A stretch of 64,000 bases of DNA from Amycolatopsis sp. NBC_00345 (GTDB lineage Bacteria > Actinomycetota > Actinomycetes > Mycobacteriales > Pseudonocardiaceae). A program made the translations under genes and the position numbers. The stretch is taken from the NCBI RefSeq assembly GCF_036116635.1, contig NZ_CP107995.1:7564001-7628000 (forward strand), in the 5' to 3' direction. Under the pieces are notes generated by a model. It searched no databases and was not told the DNA's origin. It worked only from the letters and a program-made list of their open reading frames with translations. Shown here one piece after another: positions 34,181 through 42,313 of the stretch. Numbering within the stretch: the first letter of the stretch is position 1; every line of letters begins with the position of its first letter.

Positions 34181-36148
34181 TTACTGCCCGTGAGGGCGGT
34201 CGGACCCAGGCGATGCACCCGCCGTGACGACGCCCTGCTGTCCCTCGATCTGGTAGATCGTGGCGCCGTCGTTGCGGAACACTTCGTGGAACTCGGGACC
34301 AGGGGCGACGCGCGCGACACCGACCGATCGGACGGAATCGGGCGTCACCAGTCCCTTGCCCACGATCACGTAACGCACGTGCAGGTCGGTGAGGTCCTTG
34401 CGCACCTGTGGGTACTTGTCGATGTCGTCGAGCCACACGCTGAGGTAACCCGCCTTGGTGGAGGCGTCGGCGCCGTAGAAGGTCCATTCGACCGGGGTGA
34501 CGCCGGACAGCGCGTACATCCACACCGAGCCGTCGGACCGGTCGTTCATCACGGCCTCGCCGGGGGCGGTGTGCTGGGCGAGCCAGGTGTACGCGGCTTC
34601 TTCGGCCTTCGACACCGTGGGGCCGTTGCCGTAGTTGATCCCCAGCCGCGAGGAGTTGCGGCCGATGTAGCCGCCGCGGCTCAGCCCGCCGAGCACGAGG
34701 CCGACCAGCAGGACGCCGACCAGGGTGAGCGTCGCGGGCTTGAGGTGGACGCGGGTGCCCACCTTGCGGGCGAACCAGTGGCCCGAGGTGTCCACGAACT
34801 CGCCGAACGCCACCGCGCCGGCCAGCGGGACCAGCGCGGCGATGCGCCAGTGGTCGTTGTAGAAGATGCCGGTGATGGTGTGGATCAGCGGCGTCTCCAG
34901 CGAGACGGTGGCCGCGAACAGGCCGCCGAACACGATGTACGCGCCCACCATCCACATCATCCGGCGCCGCTTGACCAGCAGGAAAATGCCGATGAGCGCG
35001 GGCACGCCGATCCACCACTGCGGGAAGTCGGCCATCGGGGAGAACGTGATCGTCTCGCCGATGCCGCCGGTCACCGATGCCTCGGACGACCAGTACGCGC
35101 CGGTCACGCCGCCCGCGTTGTACAGCGAAGGCAGCACCAGCGGCACGCCGAGCACAACGGCCAGCACCACGGTCGTGACGAGCGAAGGCGCGGACCGGCG
35201 CCAGTCGATCTTCTCCCAGCGCAGCAGCACCGCGATCAGGATGAGGATGAAGTAGACCGCGATGACGAACACCAGGCTGGTGTGCAGGCCGGTGAGGCCC
35301 GCGACGCCGACGCCGATCGCGACCGGCCCCGCGATCCCGCGCGGCCGGAGCAGGTACTTCGCGAGCGCCAGCATGGCCGGGATCATCGCGACGCCGGCGA
35401 CGTACGGCCACAACGGGCCGCGCCACAGCGAGTCGTACGGGAACGCGGTGAACCAGGTGGTGACGGCGGCCGCGGCGGCCACGGCCAGCGGCGGCATGTT
35501 CCAGGCCCGGCACATCGCGGCCACACCGAGCGGCACGCTGATGATCACGGCGAGCACCGCGAGGTTCAGCGTCGGCATCATCGTCAGGCCGCCCTTGCCG
35601 AAGACCAGGGCGAGCAGCGCGTGGTAGGTGTCGGGGTAGAAGTAGTTGGTCTGGTTCGGCAGGTTCGCGATCGTGCCCACAGTGGACGGCCGCGCGTCGC
35701 CGTGCTCGGCGATCCAGCGCACCAGGTTCCCGTGGAACGGCGCGTCGAAGCCCTGCTGCACGTTGTCGATCCCGTGGGAGCCGCGCAGGAAGGTGACGGT
35801 GCCGACCGCCATGCCGACCGCGACACCGAGGCCGATCAGCACGTGGTCACGGATCGAGCGGGCCGGCTTCTCCTCGTCGGCCACCCAGTCCGGGTGACGG
35901 CGGGCGGTGAAGCGGCGGACGGCGAACCCGAGGCCGAAGCCGATCAGGGCCACCAGCACCGTCCACAGTGCCACGTCGAGCAGGTTCCAGCGGATGCCGA
36001 GCCCGCCGAGCACGGGAATGCCGAGCGCGACGATGCCGAAGGTCAGCAACGGCCCGGCCGCGGCGAGCGTCCAGCCGCGAAGCCCGATCGCGGTGCCGAA
36101 CACCAGTCCTGGCACCCAGAAGGCGAGCAAGATCAGTACTACGTTCAT
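34181..36148 (-). CDS. Large multi-pass membrane protein, DUF6541-like (possible GT-C)
   Basis: 655 aa with a dozen or more membrane segments through about residue 500 and a soluble C-terminal domain (about 510-655) ending with VVTAGASPGSDRPHGQ. The first outer loop after segments 3-4 contains RGSHGIDNVQQGFDAPFHGN and later FYPDTYHALLALVF, a pattern I associate with DUF6541 proteins in actinobacterial glycan clusters. A GT-C polyprenyl-linked glycosyltransferase topology is plausible, but the acidic motif of GT-C enzymes is not certain. Confidence 0.72.
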   Translation of the reverse strand: MNVVLILLAFWVPGLVFGTAIGLRGWTLAAAGPLLTFGIVALGIPVLGGLGIRWNLLDVALWTVLVALIGFGLGFAVRRFTARRHPDWVADEEKPARSIRDHVLIGLGVAVGMAVGTVTFLRGSHGIDNVQQGFDAPFHGNLVRWIAEHGDARPSTVGTIANLPNQTNYFYPDTYHALLALVFGKGGLTMMPTLNLAVLAVIISVPLGVAAMCRAWNMPPLAVAAAAAVTTWFTAFPYDSLWRGPLWPYVAGVAMIPAMLALAKYLLRPRGIAGPVAIGVGVAGLTGLHTSLVFVIAVYFILILIAVLLRWEKIDWRRSAPSLVTTVVLAVVLGVPLVLPSLYNAGGVTGAYWSSEASVTGGIGETITFSPMADFPQWWIGVPALIGIFLLVKRRRMMWMVGAYIVFGGLFAATVSLETPLIHTITGIFYNDHWRIAALVPLAGAVAFGEFVDTSGHWFARKVGTRVHLKPATLTLVGVLLVGLVLGGLSRGGYIGRNSSRLGINYGNGPTVSKAEEAAYTWLAQHTAPGEAVMNDRSDGSVWMYALSGVTPVEWTFYGADASTKAGYLSVWLDDIDKYPQVRKDLTDLHVRYVIVGKGLVTPDSVRSVGVARVAPGPEFHEVFRNDGATIYQIEGQQGVVTAGASPGSDRPHGQ

Positions 36149-36221
36149 CGGATTCGCTGTCCAACCCTCACCGGCTCTTCACACCGACCTCTTCGGCGGC
36201 CTGACCCCGCGTGCACACTAC

Positions 36222-37520
36222 TCAGACGCCCGGCAGGCTCTTCACGTTGCCTGGCCGTCGCAGTACGAACGCCGCCGCGACCACGAGCCCGACCGTCGGC
36301 CCGACGGCCAGCCCGACGACCGCCCGCAAGATCGTGTCACCCGGCAGGAACAGCAGCACCAACGCAGTCGAAACAGCGACCACAGCCCAGGTGACGAGCA
36401 CCTTGTTGGCCTGCGTCCTGGCGACGAGCACGGCGGTCATCAGCTGCATGGCCGTGAGCAGCACGGCCCCCCACACCATCCCGCCGACCCACCAGCCCTG
36501 GGCGAACGCGTACTTCGCGCCGAACAACAGCTGCACCAGCCACGGCCCGATGAGCAGTCCGACCAGCGCGCCGACGACCCCCACGACGAGGGTGCCGAGC
36601 GTGCCGAGCGCGAGCAGGCGGCGGAGGCGGTGCATGCCTTCCGCGGTGCCGGAGAGCCGCACCACGGTTGGCACCGCGAGCGCCTGCAACGGCGAAAGCA
36701 GCAGCAGCGGGACTCTCGAAACCTGCAGCGTGGCGAACAGCACGCCGACCTTCACGTCGTCGCCGGCCGGGGCGAGCAGGCTGACCATCGCGGGGTAGCC
36801 CGTGATGACGCTGGCGGTGAGCCCGGCGCCCGCCATGAGCAGCACGATCCGGGAGGTGACCGGCCGCCACGACTCGCCGTCGATGTGCGGGTCGATCAGG
36901 CTGCTGATCGGCCGCACGAACAGCAGCCAGGCGAACGAGCCGGCCGCCGCGGCGATGGCGAAGGACGCGATTCCGGTCAGGCCCGCCACGAACACCCCGG
37001 CGAGCACCACCACGCGGACCGCGGCCTCGGCGAACACCAGCCACGAGTACTGGGCGATCCGCTGCGCCCCGACCAGCAGCCCCCTGGCCGCGAACTGGCA
37101 GGCGAACGAGAGCGCGCCGCAGAACACGATGATCCCGAGTTCGGTGCGGCCCGAGTACAGGCGCTCGCTGAGCACCGGCACCACCAGCGTGAGCCCGGCG
37201 ACCACCGCGACGATCACGGCACCGACGGTGAGCGCCCGCAGCGCGGACCGCCCGGGCTTGTGGCCGTCCAGCGCGGCGACCGCCGACTGGCGCGAAAGCT
37301 CCTGCTCCAACGGCGACAGGGCACTGCCCAGTCCCATCAGGATGCCCCAGAAGGAAAGGAAGACCTTGCTGTCCGCAGGTCCGAGCCAGCGGGCGGCCAG
37401 CAGCGTCAGGACGTACCCGAGGCCGATGGCGACCAGCAGCGAGATGCCGATCTTGCCCGCCGAGCGGCCGGTTTCCCTGGCCAGCCCGCGCTGGTCCTCG
37501 TCGGTCACGGGGGTGCTCAT
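36222..37520 (-). CDS. Polysaccharide flippase-like membrane protein (MOP superfamily)
   Basis: 432 aa from the ATG at 37520, overlapping the upstream GT2 stop (ATGA). About 12 membrane segments in the MOP arrangement; the N-terminal half contains IGISLLVAIGLGYVLTLLAA and the central half IGRPIS-like loop DPHIDGESWRPVTSRI. Probably flips a lipid-linked glycan made by the neighbouring transferases. It ends 73 bp before the DUF6541-like gene. Confidence 0.78.
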   Translation of the reverse strand: MSTPVTDEDQRGLARETGRSAGKIGISLLVAIGLGYVLTLLAARWLGPADSKVFLSFWGILMGLGSALSPLEQELSRQSAVAALDGHKPGRSALRALTVGAVIVAVVAGLTLVVPVLSERLYSGRTELGIIVFCGALSFACQFAARGLLVGAQRIAQYSWLVFAEAAVRVVVLAGVFVAGLTGIASFAIAAAAGSFAWLLFVRPISSLIDPHIDGESWRPVTSRIVLLMAGAGLTASVITGYPAMVSLLAPAGDDVKVGVLFATLQVSRVPLLLLSPLQALAVPTVVRLSGTAEGMHRLRRLLALGTLGTLVVGVVGALVGLLIGPWLVQLLFGAKYAFAQGWWVGGMVWGAVLLTAMQLMTAVLVARTQANKVLVTWAVVAVSTALVLLFLPGDTILRAVVGLAVGPTVGLVVAAAFVLRRPGNVKSLPGV

Positions 37521-38542
37521 CGACCGGATCGGCCCAGCCGGGCGCGCAGGGCGAGGATCAGGCCGCGAACGGCGCCCGCGCCGAATCCGGCGCCGAACAC
37601 CGGGGTGAGCATGGCGACCGCGCGGGCCTCGGACTTCGTGGCGCCGAAGCGCGTCACGGCGGCACCGGCGACAGCCGAGCCCGCGGCGGCGAGCGCGACG
37701 GCGGTCTTCGGCCGGCGGGCGGCGAGGCCGAGGCCGAGCGCGCCCACGGCGAACGCGGCGAAGAGGCCGTTGCGCGCCGGGCCGGGTGAGGCGAGATAGG
37801 AGTCGACGAACGTGGTGCCGCGGAAATAGGACTGGGCGGCGAACTTCTTGAACGAGTCGCGCCCGTGGTAGGTCGCGGACAGTTCGGGGGCCAGGAAGAT
37901 CCGGTGGCGTTCGGCGATCCAGCGCAGCACACCGGTGTCGTCGCTGGCGAAGCGGGAATCGTCGAACAGCGATTCGAACGCCGCGCAGGCCCGCTCGAGA
38001 ACATCGCGCGGCGCGGAAAAGAATCCGGTGCCCTTGGGGAACACATCGAATTCTTCGATTCCGAAGGACATCAGGCGCGGATTGGCGCAGTAGCGCCGCC
38101 ACGGAATCTTCACCAGGCCGGCGAGGAAGCCCGCGTACGGGTTGTTCTCGGAGGCGACGTTGATGTGGCCGTTCCAGACCGTGCGCTCGGGGTGCGCGAG
38201 CAGCTGGTCGCGCAGGAAGGCGAGCGCGCCCTCGTCGACGATCACGCGGCTGTCCAGCAGCAGGACCTGCTGCCCGGACGCCTTGGCCAGCCCCGCGAGG
38301 CGGGCCTCGAACCGGCCGCTGTTCGGCTGGGCGAGCACGGTGATGCCGTGCTGCTGCTGGAGTGCGGCGAGCGTCTCCGGGGTGCCGTCGGTGCTGCCGT
38401 CGTCGACCACCACGATCTCGGCCGGCCAGCCCGCGGCGGCGCAGGCTGTGACCAGTGCGCCGACGCTGCGGGCGATCCAGTCCTGCTCGTTGTAGACCGG
38501 AATCACGACGCTGAGCGAAGGGAGGAGCGGGTTCGCACTCAC
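37517..38542 (-). CDS. Family 2 glycosyltransferase with C-terminal membrane region
   Basis: 341 aa from the GTG at 38542 (VSANPLLPSLSVVIPVYNEQ). GT2 blocks: EIVVVDDGSTDGTPETLAAL, QPNSGRFEARLAGLAKASGQ, LLLDSRVIVDEGAL (DSR in place of the usual DxD), GTGFFSAPRDVLER and DDTGVLRWIAERHR. Two C-terminal hydrophobic segments (about 255-300). First gene of the minus-strand glycan operon, divergent from the epimerase-like gene with a 72-bp shared promoter region. Confidence 0.85.
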   Translation of the reverse strand: MSANPLLPSLSVVIPVYNEQDWIARSVGALVTACAAAGWPAEIVVVDDGSTDGTPETLAALQQQHGITVLAQPNSGRFEARLAGLAKASGQQVLLLDSRVIVDEGALAFLRDQLLAHPERTVWNGHINVASENNPYAGFLAGLVKIPWRRYCANPRLMSFGIEEFDVFPKGTGFFSAPRDVLERACAAFESLFDDSRFASDDTGVLRWIAERHRIFLAPELSATYHGRDSFKKFAAQSYFRGTTFVDSYLASPGPARNGLFAAFAVGALGLGLAARRPKTAVALAAAGSAVAGAAVTRFGATKSEARAVAMLTPVFGAGFGAGAVRGLILALRARLGRSGR

Positions 38543-38614
38543 CGGGCCGAGGCTACCCTGTGCCCCCGTGCCGGGGGTCCCCAGTATCCTTCGGGCACCG
38601 CAAACCGACCAGAA

Positions 38615-39724
38615 ATGGGCCTCACGGTGATTTCCTTCATTCTCGGCACCACGGCGGAACTGATCAAGATCGCGCCGGTTTACCACGGGATCGCCGAACG
38701 CGGCATGCGGCCGAAGATCTGGTTCACCGCACAGCACGTGGACGAGGTCGCGGACGTGCTCGCCGACCTGAAGCTGCCGGAGCCCGACGTCTGGCTGGTG
38801 CCCGAAGACAAGGCGCACAACCTGGAGTCGCCGGCGCAGGTGCCGGGCTGGGCCGCGCAGGTGCTGCGCACCGCGTGGGGCCGTCGGCACGAGTTGCGCG
38901 CCGCGCTGAACGAGGACGGGCGCCCGCCGCTGGTTCTGGTGCACGGCGACACCTTCACCACGCCGTACGGCTCGCTGATCGGCAAGCGCATCCTCAAGGC
39001 GCGCGTCGGGCACGTCGAGGCCGGGGCGCGGTCGGGCAGCATCATGTCGCCGCTGCCGGAGGAGCTGAACCGCAAGATCGCGGCGAAGATCGTCGACATG
39101 CACTTCGCGCCGAGCGCGCGTGAAGTGAACAACCTGCGTCACGCGCGCGGCGTTGTCGTCGACACCGAGGCGAACACGGCCATCGACGCGATGCGCCTGG
39201 CCATCAACCAGCCGCTGGACGTGCCGAACCTGCCGGAGAAGTTCGGCCTGGCCACGCTGCACCGCTTCGAGCTGGTCTCGCGCGCGGACAAGTACCGTGA
39301 GGCGCTGGAAATCCTGCGCGAGCAGAGCCGCCAGATGCCGATCCTGTACATGGCCGGAGCGCCGGAGCGCGAGAAGATCCGCGCGCTGGGCCTGGACAAT
39401 CTGTTCGACGACAAGTTCATCGCGCAGCCCAAGATGCGTTACCTGAAGTTCCTGCCGCTGGTGGCACGCGCGGAGTACGTGGTCACCGACTCGGGCGGCC
39501 TGTCCGCCGAGTGCTACTACCTCGGCCTGCCCTGCGCGGTGCACCGTGAGCGCACGGAAACCCCGCAGCACCTCGGCGAAACCGTCGTGCTCACCGAGAT
39601 GCGCGGCGACAAACTGCAGAACTTCCTGGACACGTACCAGAATCGGCGTGGCGAGTCCTGGATGGACAAGTACCACCCGTCCGAGATCATCGTGAACTCG
39701 TTGGCACAGCTCGGTTATTGCTGA
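38615..39724 (+). CDS. UDP-GlcNAc 2-epimerase-like protein
   Basis: 369 aa, GT-B-like fold of the WecB/NeuC superfamily. Recognisable blocks: FILGTTAELIKIAPVYHGIA, LVLVHGDTFTTPYGSLIGKR (family VHGDTTT), GHVEAGARSGSIMSPLPEEL (family HVEAGLRT) and VVTDSGGLSAECYYLGLPCA then HRERTETP. Differences from true epimerases are the insertion in the VEAGARS segment and the altered GG-QEE block, so a different sugar-nucleotide substrate or a hydrolase is possible. It is divergent from the glycan operon and likely supplies its sugar. Confidence 0.82.
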   Translation: MGLTVISFILGTTAELIKIAPVYHGIAERGMRPKIWFTAQHVDEVADVLADLKLPEPDVWLVPEDKAHNLESPAQVPGWAAQVLRTAWGRRHELRAALNEDGRPPLVLVHGDTFTTPYGSLIGKRILKARVGHVEAGARSGSIMSPLPEELNRKIAAKIVDMHFAPSAREVNNLRHARGVVVDTEANTAIDAMRLAINQPLDVPNLPEKFGLATLHRFELVSRADKYREALEILREQSRQMPILYMAGAPEREKIRALGLDNLFDDKFIAQPKMRYLKFLPLVARAEYVVTDSGGLSAECYYLGLPCAVHRERTETPQHLGETVVLTEMRGDKLQNFLDTYQNRRGESWMDKYHPSEIIVNSLAQLGYC

Positions 39725-39726
39725 AA

Positions 39727-39811
39727 GCGCCCCAATGTGGCGTTGGTTGCGTCCAACGCACCCAATGTGGCGTTCGGTGCGTCCAACGCACCGAACGCCA
39801 CATTGGGGCGC
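39727..39811. repeat. Hairpin repeat, family C, with duplicated left arm
   Basis: CCCAATGTGGCGTTCGGTGC begins a left arm at 39761-39782 that pairs perfectly over 22 bp with 39786-39807 (3-nt loop). A second left arm, GCGCCCCAATGTGGCGTT at 39727-39744, can pair with 39794-39811 instead. It lies between the convergent epimerase-like gene and recR. Confidence 0.78.
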
Positions 39812-39817
39812 ATCAAG

Positions 39818-40414
39818 CTAGAGCAGACGACGGCCGGACAGCGCCCGGCCGAGGGTCAGCTCGTCGGCGAACTCCAGGTCACCGCCCATGGGCAGGCCGG
39901 ACGCGAGCCGCGTCACGGACAGGCCCGGGAAGTCCCGCAGCATGCGGACCAGGTAGGTGGCCGTGGCCTCGCCCTCGGTGTTGGGGTCCGTGGCGATGAT
40001 GATCTCACTCACGTCCGCCTCGCCGATGCGCTTGAGCAGCTCACGCATGCGCAGCTGCTCGGGGCCGATGCCCGAAAGCGGGTCCAGCGCGCCGCCCAGC
40101 ACGTGGTAGCGGCCCTTGAACTCACGCGTGCGCTCGACCGCCAGCACGTCCTTCGGCTCCTCGACCACGCAGATCACCGTGAGGTCGCGGCGCTCGTCGC
40201 GGCAGATGCGGCAGGTCGGCTGTTCGGAGACGTTGCCGCAGATCTCGCAGAACTGCACCCCCTCCTTGACCTTGCCCAGCACGTCCTGCAGCCGCCCGAT
40301 GTCGACGGGGTCCGTGGCGAGCAGGTGGAACGCGATGCGCTGCGCACTCTTCGGACCGACCCCGGGCAGCCGCCCGAGCTCGTCGATCAGGTCCTGGACC
40401 ACACCCTCGTACAA
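39818..40414 (-). CDS. recR: Recombination mediator RecR
   Basis: 198 aa, full length. Helix-hairpin-helix region ELGRLPGVGPKSAQRIAFHL (about 12-31), C4 zinc finger CEICGNVSEQPTCRIC (56-71) and Toprim domain from VICVVEEPKDVLAVE with IIIATDPNTEGEATATYL. RecR works with RecO/RecF to load RecA at gaps. It follows ybaB by 3 bp, the near-universal ybaB-recR pair. Confidence 0.97.
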   Translation of the reverse strand: MYEGVVQDLIDELGRLPGVGPKSAQRIAFHLLATDPVDIGRLQDVLGKVKEGVQFCEICGNVSEQPTCRICRDERRDLTVICVVEEPKDVLAVERTREFKGRYHVLGGALDPLSGIGPEQLRMRELLKRIGEADVSEIIIATDPNTEGEATATYLVRMLRDFPGLSVTRLASGLPMGGDLEFADELTLGRALSGRRLL

Positions 40415-40417
40415 GGG

Positions 40418-40780
40418 TCAGCCGCCGAAGCCGAGTGCGCCGAGGTCCGGCATCCCGCCGCCGCCGCCGAGGCCGCCCGCGAGCGGGCCGAGCTCCTTCT
40501 CGGTGAGCTTCTGCGCGTTCGCCGACGCGTCGCGCACCGCCGCGACGACGAGGTCGGAGAGCGTCTCGACGTCTTCGGGGTCGACCACCTTCGGGTCGAT
40601 GACGAGGCCCTTCAGCTGGCTGTCGCCGGACACGGTCGCCGTGACCAGGCCGCCGCCCGCGGAGCCGGTGACCTCGGTGGCCGCGAGCTTCTCCTGGGCC
40701 TCGACCAGCTTTTGCTGCATCTGCTGCGCCTGCTGCATGATCTGTGACAGATCGAAGCCGCCGCCGCCGGGTTGCACCAT
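40418..40780 (-). CDS. ybaB: YbaB/EbfC nucleoid-associated protein
   Basis: 120 aa. The characteristic QIMQQAQQMQQKLVEAQEKL (about 14-33) helix, then LAATEVTGSAGGGLVTATVS and the C-terminal DLVVAAVRDASANAQKLTEK. It has longer Gly-rich ends (MVQPGGGGF and GLGGGGGMPDLGALGFGG) than E. coli YbaB, as in mycobacteria. A DNA-binding dimer thought to act with RecR in repair. Confidence 0.95.
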   Translation of the reverse strand: MVQPGGGGFDLSQIMQQAQQMQQKLVEAQEKLAATEVTGSAGGGLVTATVSGDSQLKGLVIDPKVVDPEDVETLSDLVVAAVRDASANAQKLTEKELGPLAGGLGGGGGMPDLGALGFGG

Positions 40781-40911
40781 GATCGCACTCGATCCTTCCG
40801 CTGATGTGGGTCTCCACCAGCGTAGCCGCGTGGGCGGTTCGCCCGGTCAGGCGGCGGGCTGTGGCGCGCCGCGGCGCGGGATGGCGGGCGGGCTGTGGCA
40901 CCGTGGTCGCC

Positions 40912-41751
40912 GTGCGCGTGAACCCTCTTCTGCTGTTGGCCGGCGTTGTCCTGCTCGCGGGGTGTGACGGCGGTGGTGGGGCGGCGCCTTCGTCCTCCTC
41001 GGCGCCGTTGCCGGGCCCGTCCTCTTCGGCGTCAGCTTCGGTTTCGCCGCCTCCGGCGCCGTCGACGTCATCGGCCGCTCCACCGTCTCCGTCGTCTCCG
41101 GCTGCGGGCAAGGTCGTGGTGCTGGATCCCGGGCACAACGGCGGGAACGGCTCACACCCCAAGGAGATCAACCGGAGCGTGCCGGCCGGGCGCGGTGAGA
41201 TGAAGCCGTGCAACACCACCGGCACGTCGACGAACGCCGGGTACACCGAGCACGCGTTCAACTTCGCCGTGGCCAAGCAGGTCGGGGAAGCGTTGTCCGC
41301 CAAGGGGATCAAGGTCGTCTACACGCGTTCCGACGACTCCGGCGTCGGCCCGTGCGTGGACCGCCGCGCCGAGATCGGCAACGACGCGAACGCCGACGCG
41401 GTCGTCTCCATCCACGCCGACGGCTCGACGTCGGCGAACGCGCACGGCTTCCACGTGGCGTACTCGTCACCGCCGCTGAACGCCGCACAGGGCGCCCCGT
41501 CGACGGCCTTGGCGCGGGCCCTGCGCGACGGCCTGCGCTCCGACGGCTTCGCCACCTCGACCTACATCGGCTCCGAGGGCCTGTCCGCCCGCTCCGACCT
41601 GGGTGGCCTCAACCTTTCGACCCGCCCGACGGTGCTCGTGGAGTGCGGCAACATGCGCAACGGCGCGGAGGCCGCGCAGATGTCCTCGGCCCCCGGCCGG
41701 ACCCACTACGCCGACGCGATCGCGGCGGCCATCGAGGCTTATCTCGCTTGA
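40912..41751 (+). CDS. N-acetylmuramoyl-L-alanine amidase, lipoprotein
   Basis: 279 aa from the GTG at 40912 (VRVNPLLLLAGVVLLAGC); the lipobox LAGC puts a lipid on Cys18. A Ser/Pro/Ala linker (20-65) leads to an Amidase_3 zinc domain: VVLDPGHNGGNG (His), GYTEHAFNFAVAKQ (Glu), SIHADGSTS (His) and the catalytic Glu in TVLVECGNMRN. It cleaves the amide bond between MurNAc and the stem peptide outside the membrane. The position next to ybaB-recR matches Rv3717 of M. tuberculosis, a known peptidoglycan amidase, supporting the same role. Confidence 0.9.
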   Translation: MRVNPLLLLAGVVLLAGCDGGGGAAPSSSSAPLPGPSSSASASVSPPPAPSTSSAAPPSPSSPAAGKVVVLDPGHNGGNGSHPKEINRSVPAGRGEMKPCNTTGTSTNAGYTEHAFNFAVAKQVGEALSAKGIKVVYTRSDDSGVGPCVDRRAEIGNDANADAVVSIHADGSTSANAHGFHVAYSSPPLNAAQGAPSTALARALRDGLRSDGFATSTYIGSEGLSARSDLGGLNLSTRPTVLVECGNMRNGAEAAQMSSAPGRTHYADAIAAAIEAYLA

Positions 41752-41784
41752 CTCCGGCTGTCCGGCGCTGGCTAGGGTCGTGCC

Positions 41785-42213
41785 ATGCAGCTTCCCGAAA
41801 GCACGCACCGGCTGTTCGAGCGGCCGTTCAACGCCGTCCTGACCACCATCAACCCGGACGGCAGCCCCCAAACCTCACTGATCTGGTCCTCCCTCGACGG
41901 CGACGACGTGGTGATCGGCATGGAGGAACGCCGCCCCAAGGTCCGCAACATCCGCGCCGACCCCCGCGTGACCCTGCTGATCGAGGACCACGACGAGCGC
42001 AACCCCGCCGGCCTCCCCCAGTACCTGCTCATCCGCGGCCGCGCGTCGGTCGAGGGCCCCGGCATCCCGGACGAGTTCACCGCCCTGATGGACCGCCAGG
42101 CCCGCCGCTTCCTCGGCGCGGAGCGCTACCAGCTGGGCAACGAGAACTCCCCGACGGCGGTGATCGTGCGCATCACGGTGGAGAAGGTCGGCGGGATCGG
42201 GCCTTGGGCTTGA
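41785..42213 (+). CDS. PPOX-class (F420-dependent) oxidoreductase
   Basis: 142 aa. NAVLTTINPDGSPQTSLIW (about 16-34) is the standard split-beta-barrel opening. RPKVRNIRADPRVTLLIEDH and YLLIRGRASVEG follow, typical of actinobacterial TIGR03618-like F420-binding proteins. It probably uses F420H2 or FMN to reduce an unknown substrate. 33 bp after the amidase gene and co-directional with it. Confidence 0.85.
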   Translation: MQLPESTHRLFERPFNAVLTTINPDGSPQTSLIWSSLDGDDVVIGMEERRPKVRNIRADPRVTLLIEDHDERNPAGLPQYLLIRGRASVEGPGIPDEFTALMDRQARRFLGAERYQLGNENSPTAVIVRITVEKVGGIGPWA

Positions 42214-42313
42214 GTCCCTTGAGCCCCGCTGCCGGTTAGCGCTGTCGGTTAACGCAGCTTCGTGTGGCGCCGATGCCAGATTATGGCGCTTGGCCGGGCA
42301 TCCGCCGGGGGCG

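Noticed and set aside
42214..42313. Hairpin between the PPOX gene and dnaX
   Set aside because: Only a 5-bp GCGCC/GGCGC pairing with a long loop; too weak to call a terminator.
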